A stretch of DNA of 64,000 nt from Adiantum capillus-veneris (lineage: Eukaryota > Streptophyta > Polypodiopsida > Polypodiales > Pteridaceae). The stretch is taken from the NCBI GenBank assembly GCA_014529385.2, contig CM043958.1, positions 139,155,398 through 139,219,397 of the forward strand. The letters are read 5' to 3'. Made by a program: the position numbers and the translations under genes. The notes beneath the pieces were generated by a model that was not told the DNA's origin, did no database searches, and saw nothing but the letters and a program-made list of their open reading frames with translations. Positions 33,690 to 46,019 of the stretch are shown one piece after another (position 1 is the first letter of the stretch; every line of letters begins with the position of its first letter).

Positions 33690-34283
33690 ACACACACAAG
33701 AAGAAGAGAGTTATAACGTCGTAGAAAACTATCCTAAAAGACGTTAAAGATTAGGTTAGATGTAGACTTACGTTAAATTAGATTTAGGTTTATTTAAGTT
33801 AAATTAGATTAGATTTAGGTTTATTTTTAAATAGATTTACGTTTATTTACGCTAGATTTAGATTTACGTTATATTAGATTAGATTTAGGTCTCCATAGAC
33901 TGCGATGCCTGCATGAAGCGGGTGAAGAAAGCCCTCAATGGAATATAGGGTATTGCTGCCTTCACTCATGGTGGGCTCCATCGATCCAAAAGTACTGGTG
34001 AAATGTTAGTAACAAGAGCAAGAACGGTCTATAGGGCCAATTGCTGTCGTCAGATGTGGATAGAGATGAGGCAACGTCACCGCCGGAAGTTAACTCTCAC
34101 ATCTTTAGTGATGAGAATGCCAACTCTTGCCGAGTTATGTGAAAAATTATGTGTTAAATCAGTTTTAAGGTTCTTATAATCCCTGTTAGTTTAGTTCTTT
34201 GTTTTTAATATAACATAATTCACGTTAGATTTAGATTTATGTTATATTAGATTAGACTTAGGTTTATTTAGGTTTATTTAGGT

Positions 34284-34369
<86 letters not shown>

Positions 34370-34515
34370 GAAGAAGAGAGTTTTAACGTCGTAGGAAACT
34401 ATCCCAAAAGACGTTAAAGATTAGGTTAGATGTAGACTTACATTAAATTAGATTTAGGTTTATTTTTAGTTAGATTTACGTTTATTTAGATTTACTCTTA
34501 TTTACGTTAGATCGA
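33690..34515. repeat. Direct duplication (about 150 bp) flanking an inner segment of the CACTA element
   Basis: The block ACACACAAGAAGAAGAGAGT, AACGTCGTAG.AAACTATCC and the following AGACGTTAAAGATTAGGTTA with TTTAGGTTTATTT runs occurs at about 33690-33850 and again at 34362-34512. A (CA)n tract of about 82 bp (34288-34369) leads into the second copy. Between them lies the gene-like fragment described next. Confidence 0.75.
33889..34190 (+). pseudogene. Possible captured exon with heavy-metal-associated (HMA) motif
   Basis: After an AG that could be a splice acceptor the plus strand reads SIDCDACMKRVKKALNGI then a stop. This matches the start of plant HMA (copper chaperone-like) domains, in which a C-x2-C pair binds metal and is followed by a K-V-K-K-A-L helix. 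The rest to 34,190 stays open but does not resemble HMA. CACTA elements often carry host gene fragments. The match is short, hence modest confidence. Confidence 0.4.
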
Positions 34516-34799
34516 GTCCACGCAAGAATTACTTACGGTTTAGGGTTTAGAGTTAGACGAACAGTGAAAAGATCTACTATGAAAAGATGTTAAGATGCTG
34601 TGAAGTGCTACAGCTAGAGAAGAGGCAAAGGGGTTTTGTCCACTACATGCAGTATCATGTAGATGTGGGTCTGTAGATTTCTTGTACCCACAAATATAGG
34701 TATTGACCAATAAAGACGAGATTATAACCCGGTGGTTCTGATCTCCGTGTACCTCTAGACCGAGGTGTGCGGGGATTGGACATGACTAGAGAATGTGAG

Positions 34800-34802
<3 letters not shown>

Positions 34803-34875
<73 letters not shown>
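34803..34875. repeat. (GA)n microsatellite
   Basis: About 73 bp of uninterrupted GA repeat upstream of the TNPD-like gene. Confidence 0.95.
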
Positions 34876-34879
<4 letters not shown>

Positions 34880-34941
34880 GACGAAGAACGCCAATAGAAT
34901 ATTAAATTTGTTGTCCAGGTTATAAGATTTTTATCCTCATC

Positions 34942-36804
34942 ATGAGTAGTGACGAGGATGTGGGACCGTCCAACCGAAACACCTATCTCTCAATGAGGGT
35001 CTTATGTCCTTATAATCAATGCAAGCATGCTGTGCGACGGACAAGACGTGTTTCTTTGCAGCACGTTCGCGAATTTGGAGAGTTCGATCCATCTATTATA
35101 GATCGAGTTGTTGCTAATTATAACTCGTCGGACTCTGACGCTGGCCAACAAGCAGCAATCTTGCAGCCCAATAGACGTGTTCGCAGGCGCTTTGGTCAAG
35201 CAGCATATGTGAGGCCACAAGATGTAGCCTCTGACAGCTCGGGGGATGATCATGCAGAGCACATTCCCAACGAGGCAATGTTTGAGCCCGAGATTGATGA
35301 AATGATCGAAACGATCATGCATTCAGAAAGGCTTATCTATGATGATATGAAAAGTGAAGCCGATACGCCATTGTATAATGGAGCACGTATGTCTAGATTG
35401 AAAGCACTCCTGGTTCTTCTCAACATGCAGGCAAAGTTTGGATGGAGTGACACTAGCGTCACAACGCTTTTCAAGTGATCTATTACAATTAGTTTACTTT
35501 AATAAAACTCTAAATGTATAATGATCTGATAGATTTTTACACGATTGTATCGTATTTTTATGTTGTGTAGATTGCTTAAAGAGAACATACTACCAGCTGA
35601 CAATGTGATGCCAAATTCCCGAGATGAAGCAAGAAAGATTTTGCGAAACTTGGGGATGGATTACAATTCTATCCACGCTTGTCCTAATGACTGCATTCTT
35701 TTCAGAGGGGAATACATAGACATGGAGAAGTGTCCGAAATGTGATTCCGAAAGATATCGAGTAGATCTCCACGGGACAAAAATTCCACAAAAGGGCACAA
35801 ATCGAGTGGAGACGGGGAAGACGACCACCGATGCACTATGCGACGGTTCTGGAGAGCCTACCAACCTTCATGAGCTTAAGATGGTTGCACAACCAATTGA
35901 AAAGCGCACAGCAATGCGGTGACGAAGTGACTGAGGAAGAGTGGGAGTACTCTCGGGGTTGTGCGACCAAGGTAAGTTTGCAATGTACGACTAGCTAGTG
36001 ACTTTATTTCTAAACGTTTGAACGGCCACTCATAATCTTTGTTCGTTGTAGTATAAGTCATACACAGCAGCATGGTGTAAAGGTCGACATTTTAGGGTGG
36101 AACGAATCGACAAAAAGCGTTTTACTCAAGATTGTGGAATCATGGCAAAATTTGAACAGTCTAGTCGACGACGTTCCTCTGATGCAGATCCTGTGGTGGC
36201 GGAACTCACTTACTTCGGCACGCTGCAAGAGATTTTGAGGATCGATTACAGAGGATTTTTTGTCGACTTGTTCGATGTGCAATGGTTCAAGATAATCATG
36301 GAGGGTCGCAACGCTACTGTGCGTAGAGGAGAGTCTGGTTTTCTTGAGGTGGATTCTACTAAGAAATGGACTGACCTAAGAGACACTTTGGGACTACCCG
36401 AGCATTGTGAACAAGTAAGTATGTAAATAGTTAACATCCCCCTTTTACAAGTTATATGCTTGAAAGCTCTCATGTAAGTTATGTGGCTCTGGCAGGTAAT
36501 ATTTCATCCTACAAAGTCTACATCAAACTGGTGGTACGTCATAGAGGTAGCCCCTCGTAGTGCAAGGACGTATGAAGGCTACCATGTGCCAATCACAACG
36601 GCATCAATGGAGGAGATCAGAGAAGATGCTCAATCAGAAGCCGCTGCGGTGGTGCCAGACGAGCATCAAGATGCTACTACTCTATATGGGGTGCATGCAG
36701 AGGAGCTACAAAATGAAACAGAGGATATGTGTTTAAACGGAGAGCTCTATATAGATATAGGAAGTTATGCTGAGTTATGCGAGGATGAGAGAGAGATCTC
36801 TTAA
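34942..36804 (+). pseudogene. TNPD-like CACTA transposase with central catalytic region deleted
   Basis: Likely exons are 34942-35474, 35571-35971, 36052-36414 and 36496-36804, with GT-AG introns of 96, 80 and 81 bp. Exon 1 (MSSDEDVGPSNRNTYLSMRV ...) ends with LVLLNMQAKFGWSDTSVTTL, and splicing gives LFKLLKENILPADNVMPNSR and SIHACPNDCILFRGEY with a CPKC motif; this is the N-terminal part of the Tnp2/Transposase_21 family. After KIPQK the usual catalytic region is missing and the frame is lost. The 3' exons carry a C-terminal region like DUF4216 (YFGTLQEILRIDYRGFFVDL, then QVIFHPTKSTSNWWYVIEVA). The protein normally cuts the transposon ends; this copy cannot. Confidence 0.85.
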
Positions 36805-37076
36805 AGCCACAAATATTGTATTTGAACAATTTTGCTCCGTGTTGTAAAAGCTCTGGCTCTCTAAGTACCTTCCATGGTGTATAACGCTCTTTTCTACTCG
36901 CGCTCACATCTTTTGATTGAAAATTCTGAGTTTTCGACTTGCCTCTTCTATCACTCAATTCATTGAGTCATTGTATTTATATGCGTCATTACGTCATTGT
37001 ATTTAATGGTCTTTGCGTCATTGTCTACTCTATTCATTCAATATTAAGTTTAAATATTCGTGTGTTTAATGCAGGT

Positions 37077-38386
37077 ATGGATGATGAGGAGTTTCTTTCT
37101 TCTTTGTCACCGCAGCAGAGACAATGGTACGTGGAGCGTCATCGCTCTGGCGCATCATCGCGCGTTCCTACTCCATCCGCATCTCCCTCTCTTTCGGAGC
37201 ATTCGGCGCGCTCCGAAGCTTCGGCGTCGACGAGACGAGCTTCACACTCGTCTAGACACCGGCGCTCTAGTGGTGGCGGTGGCGGTTGTTGTGGGGATTC
37301 CGCCACCGATGCCTTCACACCGCTTCGTGTTCGACGAGGCTCTTTACCCTCCCCTTCTTTGCCCGCCCCCACACCAGCCACAGCATCGCCATCTACGCTA
37401 GGTTTTGCACGGCTGACTGTTCCTAGCAGCTACACACCTCTACCTACTCCGCCAGGAGCCACCCCGCTCGACACTCCTCGCTTCGGGGCCCAGACGCCGG
37501 TGGAGACACCTGACGTCCGTACCCCCATCGACACGCCGCTAGAGACCCCTGTCGGGACACCCAAGTTCACGTGTCACCGGCCAGAGGGCTTGCCTTACTC
37601 CGTCGACTTCAGCGGCGGCATCATCATGGATGATGACGGCAAGAAGGTGATCTCGCGCATGCGTGGTCTTTGCTCTCAGCTGTTTAGACACTACATACTA
37701 AACAAATGGAGTGAAGTACCAAGTGATTTAAAAAACAGAGTCATCAGCATACTTCATGATGAGTTTCCCGTTCCAACACGGGATCAGCGCTTCAATGAAG
37801 ACCTGATGAAGATTCGAATGCACGAATATTGCAAACACAAGCGTTCCGAAGTGCAAAAAGCAATCAAGCATGGGTGGAACAGGCCAGATTGGCTGGCCAA
37901 AGAAGATTGGAAGAATGCGAAGAAAGCAGCGCGCGAGAATCCCGACAAGTGGAAGCAACAAAAGGATGCAGCCAGAGCGCGAGTAGAGGCAGGGAGCTCG
38001 CACCACTTGGGGAGCGGTGGATGGGTATCATTTGAGGCCGATTTTGTAAGTGTTTTCGCATTGCTCTTTATGTTTGATAGTTTAGGGTTTATGAGTTTTT
38101 TAATTCTAACATAATGAAATCTTTGTATGTTTTGACAGTGGTCGATGACAGGACGTGATCCCACACCGTACGAGCGCGAGTACGCAGGCAGGAAGGGCTT
38201 AAACGCCCTGATGGACATTCTCAGTTCTCGCGACGGCATGGTTAGTATTAGGGTTTACTCTTTTCTATTTTTTGTATTGTTTTATAAATGTCCTTATATG
38301 TTTATACTTACTGAAAGCTGTCTTATTGTCTTTTTTTGCAGAATCCGACAGATACGCCGCTTGGACGCGATGAGACGTTTGACTAG
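37077..38386 (+). CDS. TNPA-like CACTA transposon protein (371 aa, three exons)
   Basis: Exons 37077-38045, 38139-38240 and 38342-38386 join in frame through GT-AG introns of 93 and 101 bp. The start ATG follows TTAATGCAG, a likely splice acceptor of a 5' leader intron. The N-terminal 190 residues are Ser/Pro/Thr-rich with repeated 'TP.(D/E)TP' motifs and a Gly run; the C-terminal half is basic and helical (LFRHYILNKWSEVPSDLKNR, HEYCKHKRSEVQKAIKHGWN), like the Plant transposase (Ptta/En/Spm, Transposase_24) family. It ends NPTDTPLGRDETFD. TnpA proteins bind subterminal repeats, regulate the element promoter and bring the ends together. No stop or frameshift is visible, so this gene may still be functional, in contrast to TNPD. 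Confidence 0.82.
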
Positions 38387-38747
38387 ACGACGTCAGTTTA
38401 GCCATAGCTAGATAGCATTAGTTTAGGGTTTCTCATAGCTTATGTATCATGAGACGGATTTTATACGTCTTTTTGAACCATGTATATTATTACATTTGTC
38501 ACCGCAGTTCATTTTGCCAATCAATTCTTTATGCCTATGATGTTGTACAATTGTCATTATTACATTTGCCAATCAATTCATTTTGCCTATGATGTGTACA
38601 ATTGTCAATTTTGCAAACAATGCGTCTTGTGGGTGACTATTTTGGGTCTATTATCTACCCTTGCACTTTTTTTAAAAAGTGAATCAAGTACAATATGGTT
38701 GATGGGTGGCAGGGCATTCAATGCCCTGTCACCAAAAAAAAATTCTC

Positions 38748-38965
38748 TCGGGCGTCGCTATAACCGTCGCTATTTATGGCTCTTTAGCGTCGCTATGAGC
38801 GTCGCTATAGACTTCTGTTTAAACGTCGCTATAAGCGTCGCTATATAGCGACGCGTATAGCGACGCATATAGCGACGCATATAGCGACGCTCTCGTAGCG
38901 ACGCTATTAGCGACGCCGGGGGTTATAAAAACCCAGTGTTTTTCCGTCGCTAACAGCGTCACAAG
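38748..38965. repeat. Right subterminal repeats of the CACTA element
   Basis: About six GCGTCGCTAT-type copies in one orientation are followed by about six TAGCGACGC copies in the other, meeting near 38,850 at CGCTATATAGCGACGCGTAT. The two halves could fold on each other. They are the expected TNPA binding region. Confidence 0.88.
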
Positions 38966-38989
38966 AGCACACAACCTCTTGTAGTGAAT

Positions 38990-39980
38990 GCCATCTCACT
39001 ACAAGAATAAAGTGCATGAAAAGTGGATTCCAAAATCCTCGATGGTGGAAATGCCATTGCAACAAGCATCCTCATACGTGCCTCCTGACATGAAGAAAAG
39101 ACTCAGTTGAGAAGAACACAACCATGTCAATGGACTAACAACGCGCTAATCAAGTGGATGGAAAACTCATCCCAGATACAATAATCCAAGATCAAATAGA
39201 AAACAACTTTCCAGAACCATCCAAACCACAAAGGAAAAGTGTTAGAATGCAATCTTGCTGAGGATAGTGATAGTGATGTTTCTAATGACATTCCTTACCA
39301 AAAACTAAGGTCGTCACACTATCACTAGCAGCTTTCGTAACAACCAAAGAAGACCAAAAGAAAAGAATGAGTCAGAGTCAAAAAGCTCAACAAATCTAGA
39401 TACCAAAGGGCCAACTTAGTCAAGAATAGATATGGATTAAGAAGATGAAAATCTCTGATGAAAATTTCACAAGATCCAACACCAAAAGGAGAACAGTCAA
39501 GCCTACGAGAACATCCCAAAAAATCACAAAGTTGCAAGCTTCTGCAACTCAGATTTGGATTTCAAAGAATTTGAAGAGAGGTCAGGAATTTATGTGGATT
39601 CTAAAATGATTAAATTATCAACTCCCAAAGTCTGAATTTCATCCTCAATCAAGAGTACAAGGGCGGAAGCAAAGTCCACTGAAGACTCACACAAAGACAA
39701 GTTGAATCCCAAAGCAGTCTCTTTAAACACAAACGAATCAGGGACAAGTATGTGTTCCCAAATGAGCAGCATCAATGACACAACCAGTAATCACAAAGAA
39801 GTGGGTCCCAAAGGAAATCAATAAAATTAATGTTACTACATCGCTGCTTGAATTCTTTCAATTTCTCCTACGGTTACAGTACAATTAGAAGAGAACCCAC
39901 TCCTGAGGAACAATGCCAAATACAAAAACCAAACACAAGGCTAAACTGGATTCCAAAGAAGCATCAAACAGATAAGTAAG
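38990..39980 (+). pseudogene. W-x-P-K tail of element B, after the CACTA insertion
   Basis: In successive broken plus-strand frames the peptides KVHEKWIPKSSMVE (near 39,010), ATQIWISKNLKRGQ (39,545), KKWVPKEINK (39,800) and LNWIPKKHQT (39,945) can be read. They are the same aromatic-x-P-K motifs found downstream of the protease in I, E and H. Stops between them show decay. Confidence 0.5.
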
Positions 39981-40248
39981 CCTTCAAAAAAGCTCTACAA
40001 CCTTCAATCAAGCAAACTCCACAGGAGCTTCAAACATCACATTGCTTCAAATAGGAAGCCTCGCCAACAAATGCCAATAAGAAAATTTCGTATACCCACA
40101 TCTTGCACAACATAAATCTTTTCCATGCATTGACTGTGTATGCATAATAGGGATACATTACAAGGCTTGCATAGGCAGAATTTTTGATCGCCCAATCACA
40201 ACACATACCCTTGGTGATACCCTGTCACCAAGGAGGAATCCAAATAAA

Positions 40249-40263
40249 GGGGGGGGGGGGGGG
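40249..40263 (+). repeat. Poly-G tract, possible polypurine tract of element B
   Basis: AAATAAAGG followed by a 15-base G run and AGAC. Its place at the end of the coding debris of B would suit a polypurine tract, but no LTR matching the B-type solo LTR follows, so it may be a simple homopolymer. Confidence 0.4.
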
Positions 40264-43200
40264 AGACATTCTAAATGCGGACCTAGTATTATGCATATTA
40301 GAGGGCAATGTTTTGTCAATTTCATTGAATTTTTGCGTTTGATTGTGGTAATTGTTTGATAAAATTTAGAGTATATGCACTCATAGTAGAGTTACAATTG
40401 AATTAAGGAGACAAAAGCCATATATGAGCCCCTAGGGACATGTGTACAATGTACATAGCGTTTAGAATTCTATTAACTTGATTTTTCTTTTTGAGTTGAG
40501 TTGATTTTTGGTTTTATTTAGTCATTTTTGAGATTTTCTTGAGAAAAACAAAACAAGATTCTTAATCGAGATGAAGAAAATATTGTTCAGAGATGCCTGA
40601 GCAGTACAAAGAAGAAGATACAAAGAAATAACAAAACTTCACGAGATGCCTCGAAAGTCATTTGCACAAGGCTAGAATGTTAGAGGTGAGAAAGAATGCT
40701 GATCAGCCTTCAACAACAAAGTGAGGGCAAACATGACAGAGAATGGTCATCACACTCCTGACCAGACTACAAGGACAAAGGAAGTTGGTGATGCGACTAA
40801 ACAAAATCACCCATCAAGTGTAAAGTTGCCTATCAGCCACTTCATGTGATTACAAGGCCGTATATAGGAAGTAGGTCTTTATGCTGTAATCTTCTATCTT
40901 GTATGTGACTTAATGAAGCCTAACAAACAAAAGGGACTGACAATATTGACAAGAACAAAAGGGGAAATAATAATAATTCAATCATCTATTGTGATAGATG
41001 CCTGCAATAGCCACCAAGGATCAAGCCCAATTCTAATCATCATCATTGGTTCTACAAATATTTGGCATCCAGAAGGTGCCAATGATTCCCATTAGCATTT
41101 CTGAGACTGAAATCCAAAAAGCTAGCTTGGAAAGCCAAATACAAGTCAAATTTTGTAAGCCGGTGGTGCGCCCAAGCCGTGTCGACACGAGAAAGTGTCA
41201 GCAGCAGGTGCATGGCAACAGACAGATTGATGATAGCGTACTTGGACAGGTATTAGATGCAGTTTTAAGCAAGCACCGCAGTGGTATGCATGTCAAATAC
41301 GGCCCTTTACATGTCAAAGCGTGGTTTTTGGAGCTTTGCTAGCCAAGAAACTTGACCGCATGTATGCCAAATCGAACATCAAGGTCAGCGGAGTCAAAAT
41401 CTTTGTGTATTTGAGTGCGGATGCATGGTTGTTTACTATTCGGGCATCATTTCAGGCTCGAAATGATGGTCGACCACAGCAATCACTATTCAGGGGAATC
41501 TTTTTGGTGGTCGGGTTGGAATCTGTACCATTAGCACAGTAAAATTCTGATATCAAGGCATGCGGAGCTCGCGACAATCATGCGGAGCATTCTCTCGTGA
41601 GAAGGTGGCCCAACTTGAGAGGAATTAAAAAAAAAAAAAAAAAAGAGGCTTTTTTGGTAATCTGGTCGCTATGCAAAAAACGGGCAGGAGCATATAGCCA
41701 AGGAGGCCTAGCATGGAAAGGACTGCCATCTGCCAGGCATGCAAGGGGCAAGGCGCCATCTGGTCGCGGGGGCTGCATAACGCGAGAAAGGAGGCCGCCA
41801 TCGAGGAGGAGGGGGGTGGAAAAAGAGGCCCGAACTGCAGTACTAGTAGGCGGAGGGATCAGAAGGTGGAGGTCTCAAGCTCATGCATGGGCTGAGCAGT
41901 GAGCTAGACAGAGCTCTGGTTGATGGGGCGGAGAAGCAAGGAAGTCCAGGGGCATATAAGCAAGGCCTTTGAGGGCTGATCAGGAGACCAGGTCGATAGA
42001 AGGCTACGGGCAGGTTGGGGCCACGAGGAGAAGGATGACGGGAACTGCGTGAAGAGGGAGAGTGGGCAGCCACTGCATGGAGGATACGCCGTCAATGTTC
42101 TGGAAATAATGGCGGCCAGGTGGAGAGGAAGTGGATGGCGGGGCCATATGCAGTAGCCGCTACAGAAGGCCGTGAGCAAGTTGGCAATGCCAAGTGTACA
42201 GAAGAGCGACAAGAGCTGGAAGTGAAGGAGACCAAGAGCTGCATGGGGAGGTGCCATGAGCACTTGAACTAGGCCTATCAAAAGCAATCAGAAGGAAGCT
42301 GTCCTGGGGGGCAATAGAGGACAGTTCTGGATTCATCGCAGCTGCATTTGAATTAAGGTGAATCTACAAGCTAGACCAGGTACAGGACAGAAAAAAAGGC
42401 ACCAAGGCTAAGAAGGGTGGCGATACAGAAGAGCAAGCAAGGCCATGTGCTGTAGAGAGTTTGCGTCGTGGGCAGGAGCGCATGGAGTTGAGAGGGGGAT
42501 TGTCGAAGAGCTCATGAGAAGAGAGCCTGGCATTCAGGTGGTGTAAGTGGAACCGCAATGTGTAATTATAGTGGCAAGAAAAAGAAAAAAGGAGATTGCC
42601 ATACCAGAGGGGAGGTCACCCCCTGCCAAGAAGGGCATTTAATTTTTTTGTCTCTCAAGATTACGCGAGCATCGGGAAGGGGTAACCTTTGCAAGGTGTG
42701 CAAGGGAGCCGGGATGGTGTCTTCTGAAGAAGATCTCCCATTATCCATTCTCAGATTGTAGCCAATTTAGTCGGCATATTCATTCTCTTCAGAATCCAAG
42801 TGTCTAGCTGCTTTAAATATTCTCCACATTTCTCTCTTGTTTTTGTGTTGAGTGGAGTATGCTATACACATGGGGTTTCGGCATATATCAGATGTAAGAG
42901 TGTATACTGAGGGGAAGTTTTGTATGCCAAGACGGTATCAATATGTGAGGAAACTTATGCCTTTCGGAGACCTTGCAAGTATTTGATTGACTTTCTATGG
43001 TATTTGGTGCTTTGAAGGGTCATAGTCGAGAACCATGATCGTATGCTTGGCAGCCGATTATGCGTAGCTAGGGTTGGTTGGACACGGGTTTGGGAAATAG
43101 TAGTTTGCAGATTGTGTATCGAGGTATGTATTTGCTAGGGGATAGGGGTGCTGTGAAATAATTGGGCTATAGAGGCAAGAATTCAGTGTGCTGGTGATTT

Positions 43201-43950
43201 TCTCGTTTCCCCCTTTCCACCGGCTATGCATAGAAAGTACAAGCTAAGGTTTCCAAAACAAACCCAAAAAAAAAAGGTCTTAACCCCTAGCTAGCCAAAG
43301 ATGCAATTTTTCAAAACTAAAGCAATGATAGCCATCTACATACCCTGTACATCATGTATATGAATTTTGGGGACAAATGGACCATGATAGCTTATAGATG
43401 GTCATCTATCACAAATGATGTTGGATAAGCCCTTTTGATGCAAGTTACTAACTTGGGGGAATTTATTGGGGTTTGTCAAGCTTTAATAAGTCATGTATCA
43501 AGTAGAAGCAATATAATGATTTACACAGCACACAAAAGCTAACAGTGGCAAACGCAACTTTGATCACCTTGATGCAGGAACAAAGGAGTCACTAACAAAG
43601 AAGAGAACACACAAGTGGTAGACAAACCAACCTTCACAGGGTTATTAACACTTATACAACTACAATCATGATCAATGTTGAAATATTTAGTTAGGTGATG
43701 TTGCTATAATTTTTCACATCTTTAGACTACCTTTCAACCAGAAAGCACAACACAACACTGTTTTGCTCATGCAGTCAACAATTTCTTGAATGGAACATGT
43801 GAATCTATAAAGAAGAGGAAATCAAGTGGACAAGGGATCCGAGTGTCAGAAGACCCAACATCTCTTCAAAGTGTGGTATTTATGGAAATATTTTTACTAG
43901 ATCGCATGTGTAAAAAATGTCAATTGGATTAGAATGACGAAGGCCAAAAA
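40264..43950. other. Unassigned repeats, no credible gene
   Basis: Short frames of 60-127 codons occur on both strands but overlap each other and show no domain. A-rich tracts at 41,629-41,643 and 43,266-43,277 suggest retroposon tails. The part 41,690-42,760 is richer in G and C than its surroundings. Near 41,046 the plus strand reads IFGIQKVPMIP / IWHPEG, possibly a worn W-x-P-K motif. I could not define element borders. Confidence 0.3.
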
Positions 43951-43956
43951 ATCTAG

Positions 43957-44151
43957 ATGCTAGCCTTGACAACAAGCAACGAACCCATTAAATTAGCAAT
44001 CCAAAGAACTAAGAATCACTCTCTAGAGCAGAGTGTTGTAGAAGATTCTATAAATAATTCTAAAAAACCAAGACCGATAAAAGAATTTTGGGATCGGCTT
44101 AATGCCAACACAAAGAAGATAGTAGGAACTCGGGGGGTTCACTATGTGTAA
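43957..44151 (+). pseudogene. Short retroelement remnant
   Basis: A 64-residue frame includes SKKPRPIKEFWDRLNANTKK. It is basic and resembles the tails of the gypsy elements here, but the match is weak. Confidence 0.2.
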
Positions 44152-44317
44152 AACTATCATATCATGTGCGTTCAAGACATGTTTGTAAAACCCCTTATCT
44201 GTGAATTTTTTTAAGAATATAATGTATCCTTTTCTTTTAAAATTTGTAAGTTTTTTTCAAATTTGAAAAAATAATACCCTTATGTATATACATTCCTGTA
44301 AGTTTCAAGAACTTTAA

Positions 44318-44479
44318 ATACCCTTCTGTTGAACTCACGTGATAGGTTACATTTTTATTAAGTGACCTCCCCTGGAGTAAGAATATCAGGGGAGAACAAT
44401 ACCCTTCTGTTGAACTCACGTGATAGGTTACATTTTTATTAAGTGACCTCCCCGGGAGTAAGAATATCAGGGGAGAACA
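44318..44479. repeat. Tandem duplication of 81 bp
   Basis: Two units (44318-44398 and 44399-44479) that begin ATACCCTTCTGTTGAACTCA differ by a single base (CCCCTGGAG versus CCCCGGGAG), so the duplication is recent. It lies within or beside the 3' LTR of element E. Confidence 0.92.
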
Positions 44480-44822
44480 AGTTTGACATATCTACTGCAT
44501 AGATAGCAGAAACATCTACAACCATGGCTGTAGGGCTACCACGTGGCAGGTACAACATCGGAGACTACCATTGATGTTTGTGCATAAACAATAGAAACAT
44601 CTACAACCATGACTATAGTACTACCAGGTACTACATCAAATATTACCATTGACTTATAAGTTACAAATTTGGAAGCCATCGACTCCTTTACACTCTTTAG
44701 TGATCAATGATAATACAACGGCTTTGGACTTTTATGGTATTTCTCATTGATACAAAAGTTGTGATACAACCAATGAGGGTAAAAATGAGAATGTTGTCCA
44801 TTTGTTAGCTGAGCAGCTAACA
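44480..44822 (-). repeat. 3' LTR of element E (inner part)
   Basis: The plus strand ends TTAGCTGAGCAGCTAACA, matching the element C LTR end TTAGCTTGCTGCTAACA, followed by a polypurine tract on the minus strand (AGAGGGGGAAA at 44823-44834). The left end of the LTR is not recognisable; it may extend further left across the 81-bp duplication. Confidence 0.6.
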
Positions 44823-44859
44823 TTTCCCCCTCTTTGACTGTGTCGTCCATGACACAGTT

Positions 44860-45731
44860 ACGTAGGGTGCTAAGTAGTGGTTGGGCTTTTTGGCTTCAAT
44901 CCTTATGTTCCAAGCCTTGGTGATACTTGAGACAAAGCTCTTTATCTTCAGTGGAAATGAATTGCATAATCTTGTTCCATTGTTCCATTGTTGATTGTCT
45001 TACAAACCTTGCTTAGAGATTAGTGATGAATGGGCCAAAAATGTTTGATCTGTAAGTGAAGAAGCCCGTATAAAATGCCTCTTGAAAGGTCTACATGTAG
45101 TAGGATGGCAAGAAAATCACTTAGCATAAAATCCGCACAACATTTTCTCCGAAGGTTGGCCTAATAAATCATAACAAAATCCTTGTTACCTTCGAGGAAT
45201 GACATCCACGCTGCATCTATTTGTTTTGCACGGTGGAAAGTCTATAGACATGTAAGAAGCACCTTGGAGATCTTTACCAACATGATACATACCAAATCTA
45301 GTATTCCTTTGAAAAGTTGAATAGTTGATAAAAGACTGTCCCACCATATAATCTTCAGTAGGGATGCCATTCGATGGTGGTGGAAAACTGGGATAATTTA
45401 GCTAGGTTGGTCGCTTTTTCTCAATGATGAGATGATGTTGCCAACTGTGAACTCTTGGTATTGGACACTACACATGATCTTGCTGTATAGTTGGAGGTGA
45501 ATTTGCATACAAGATGAGATACTTGGGGTGTCAATTTAACCAAATCTCTTGCCATTTTGGATGTACCATTACAGGGTTAGCCTCAATGTCCTTGAGTAGT
45601 ATTTCTTTAATTTGTAGCACTTCAAACATGATGAGTGGTAAGGGGAGATCTTGCTGATGCCATTCTTCATTGATAGTAGTCGGGGTGAGAAGGTTGACAT
45701 TGCCCATTCTCCTTGTATTAGGACATTCCAT
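44860..45731 (-). pseudogene. 3'-terminal coiled-coil ORF of element E, C-terminal remnant
   Basis: The frame 45731-45531 (EEWHQQDLPLPLIMFEVLQI ... HPKWQEIWLN) aligns with INAQWHQQSLPYPLIKVELL ... HPKWRLSWVN in element C. Down to about 44,870 DNA similarity continues in broken frames, for example 'AAAATGCCTC' and 'GGCATAAAATCC'-like words shared with 19,080-19,180. This ties the ORF of the non-autonomous element C to an element that has pol. Confidence 0.65.
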
Positions 45732-46019
45732 CTATTTTTTTTAAAAAAAACTTGCACGTTAACACACAATTACTTCAAAACATTTCCATTTTCTTATGCT
45801 TGGGTCCACAATCAGAATGCCTCCCCCCCTCCTTGCTCAAGTCGCCTCGGACGACAAAGTGTCATCCGGGTTGTGCAGTGTATGGCCAATAAAAGCGTGT
45901 CTATGCATGGCCATGATTGGCCATATCATGCTATTGAGGTCAATGCATGTAAACACACTATGACGTGCAAGAGATGGGTCTTGAGTATTGCACTCAAGGG
46001 TTTCCAATGGTGAGGTATC

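Noticed and set aside
34655-34894. 79-codon frame with long Ser-Leu repeat
   Set aside because: Product of the (GA)n tract at 34,803-34,875.
40249-40263. Poly-G and poly-C (15,768) runs as matched ends of one element
   Set aside because: They are complementary and flank element B, but adjoining sequence shows no inverted repeat or LTR; coincidence of homopolymers cannot be excluded.
41578-42287. Ser/Pro/Leu-rich minus-strand and Gly/Arg-rich plus-strand ORFs
   Set aside because: Overlapping frames in a GC-richer repeat, with no conserved motif; likely chance openness.
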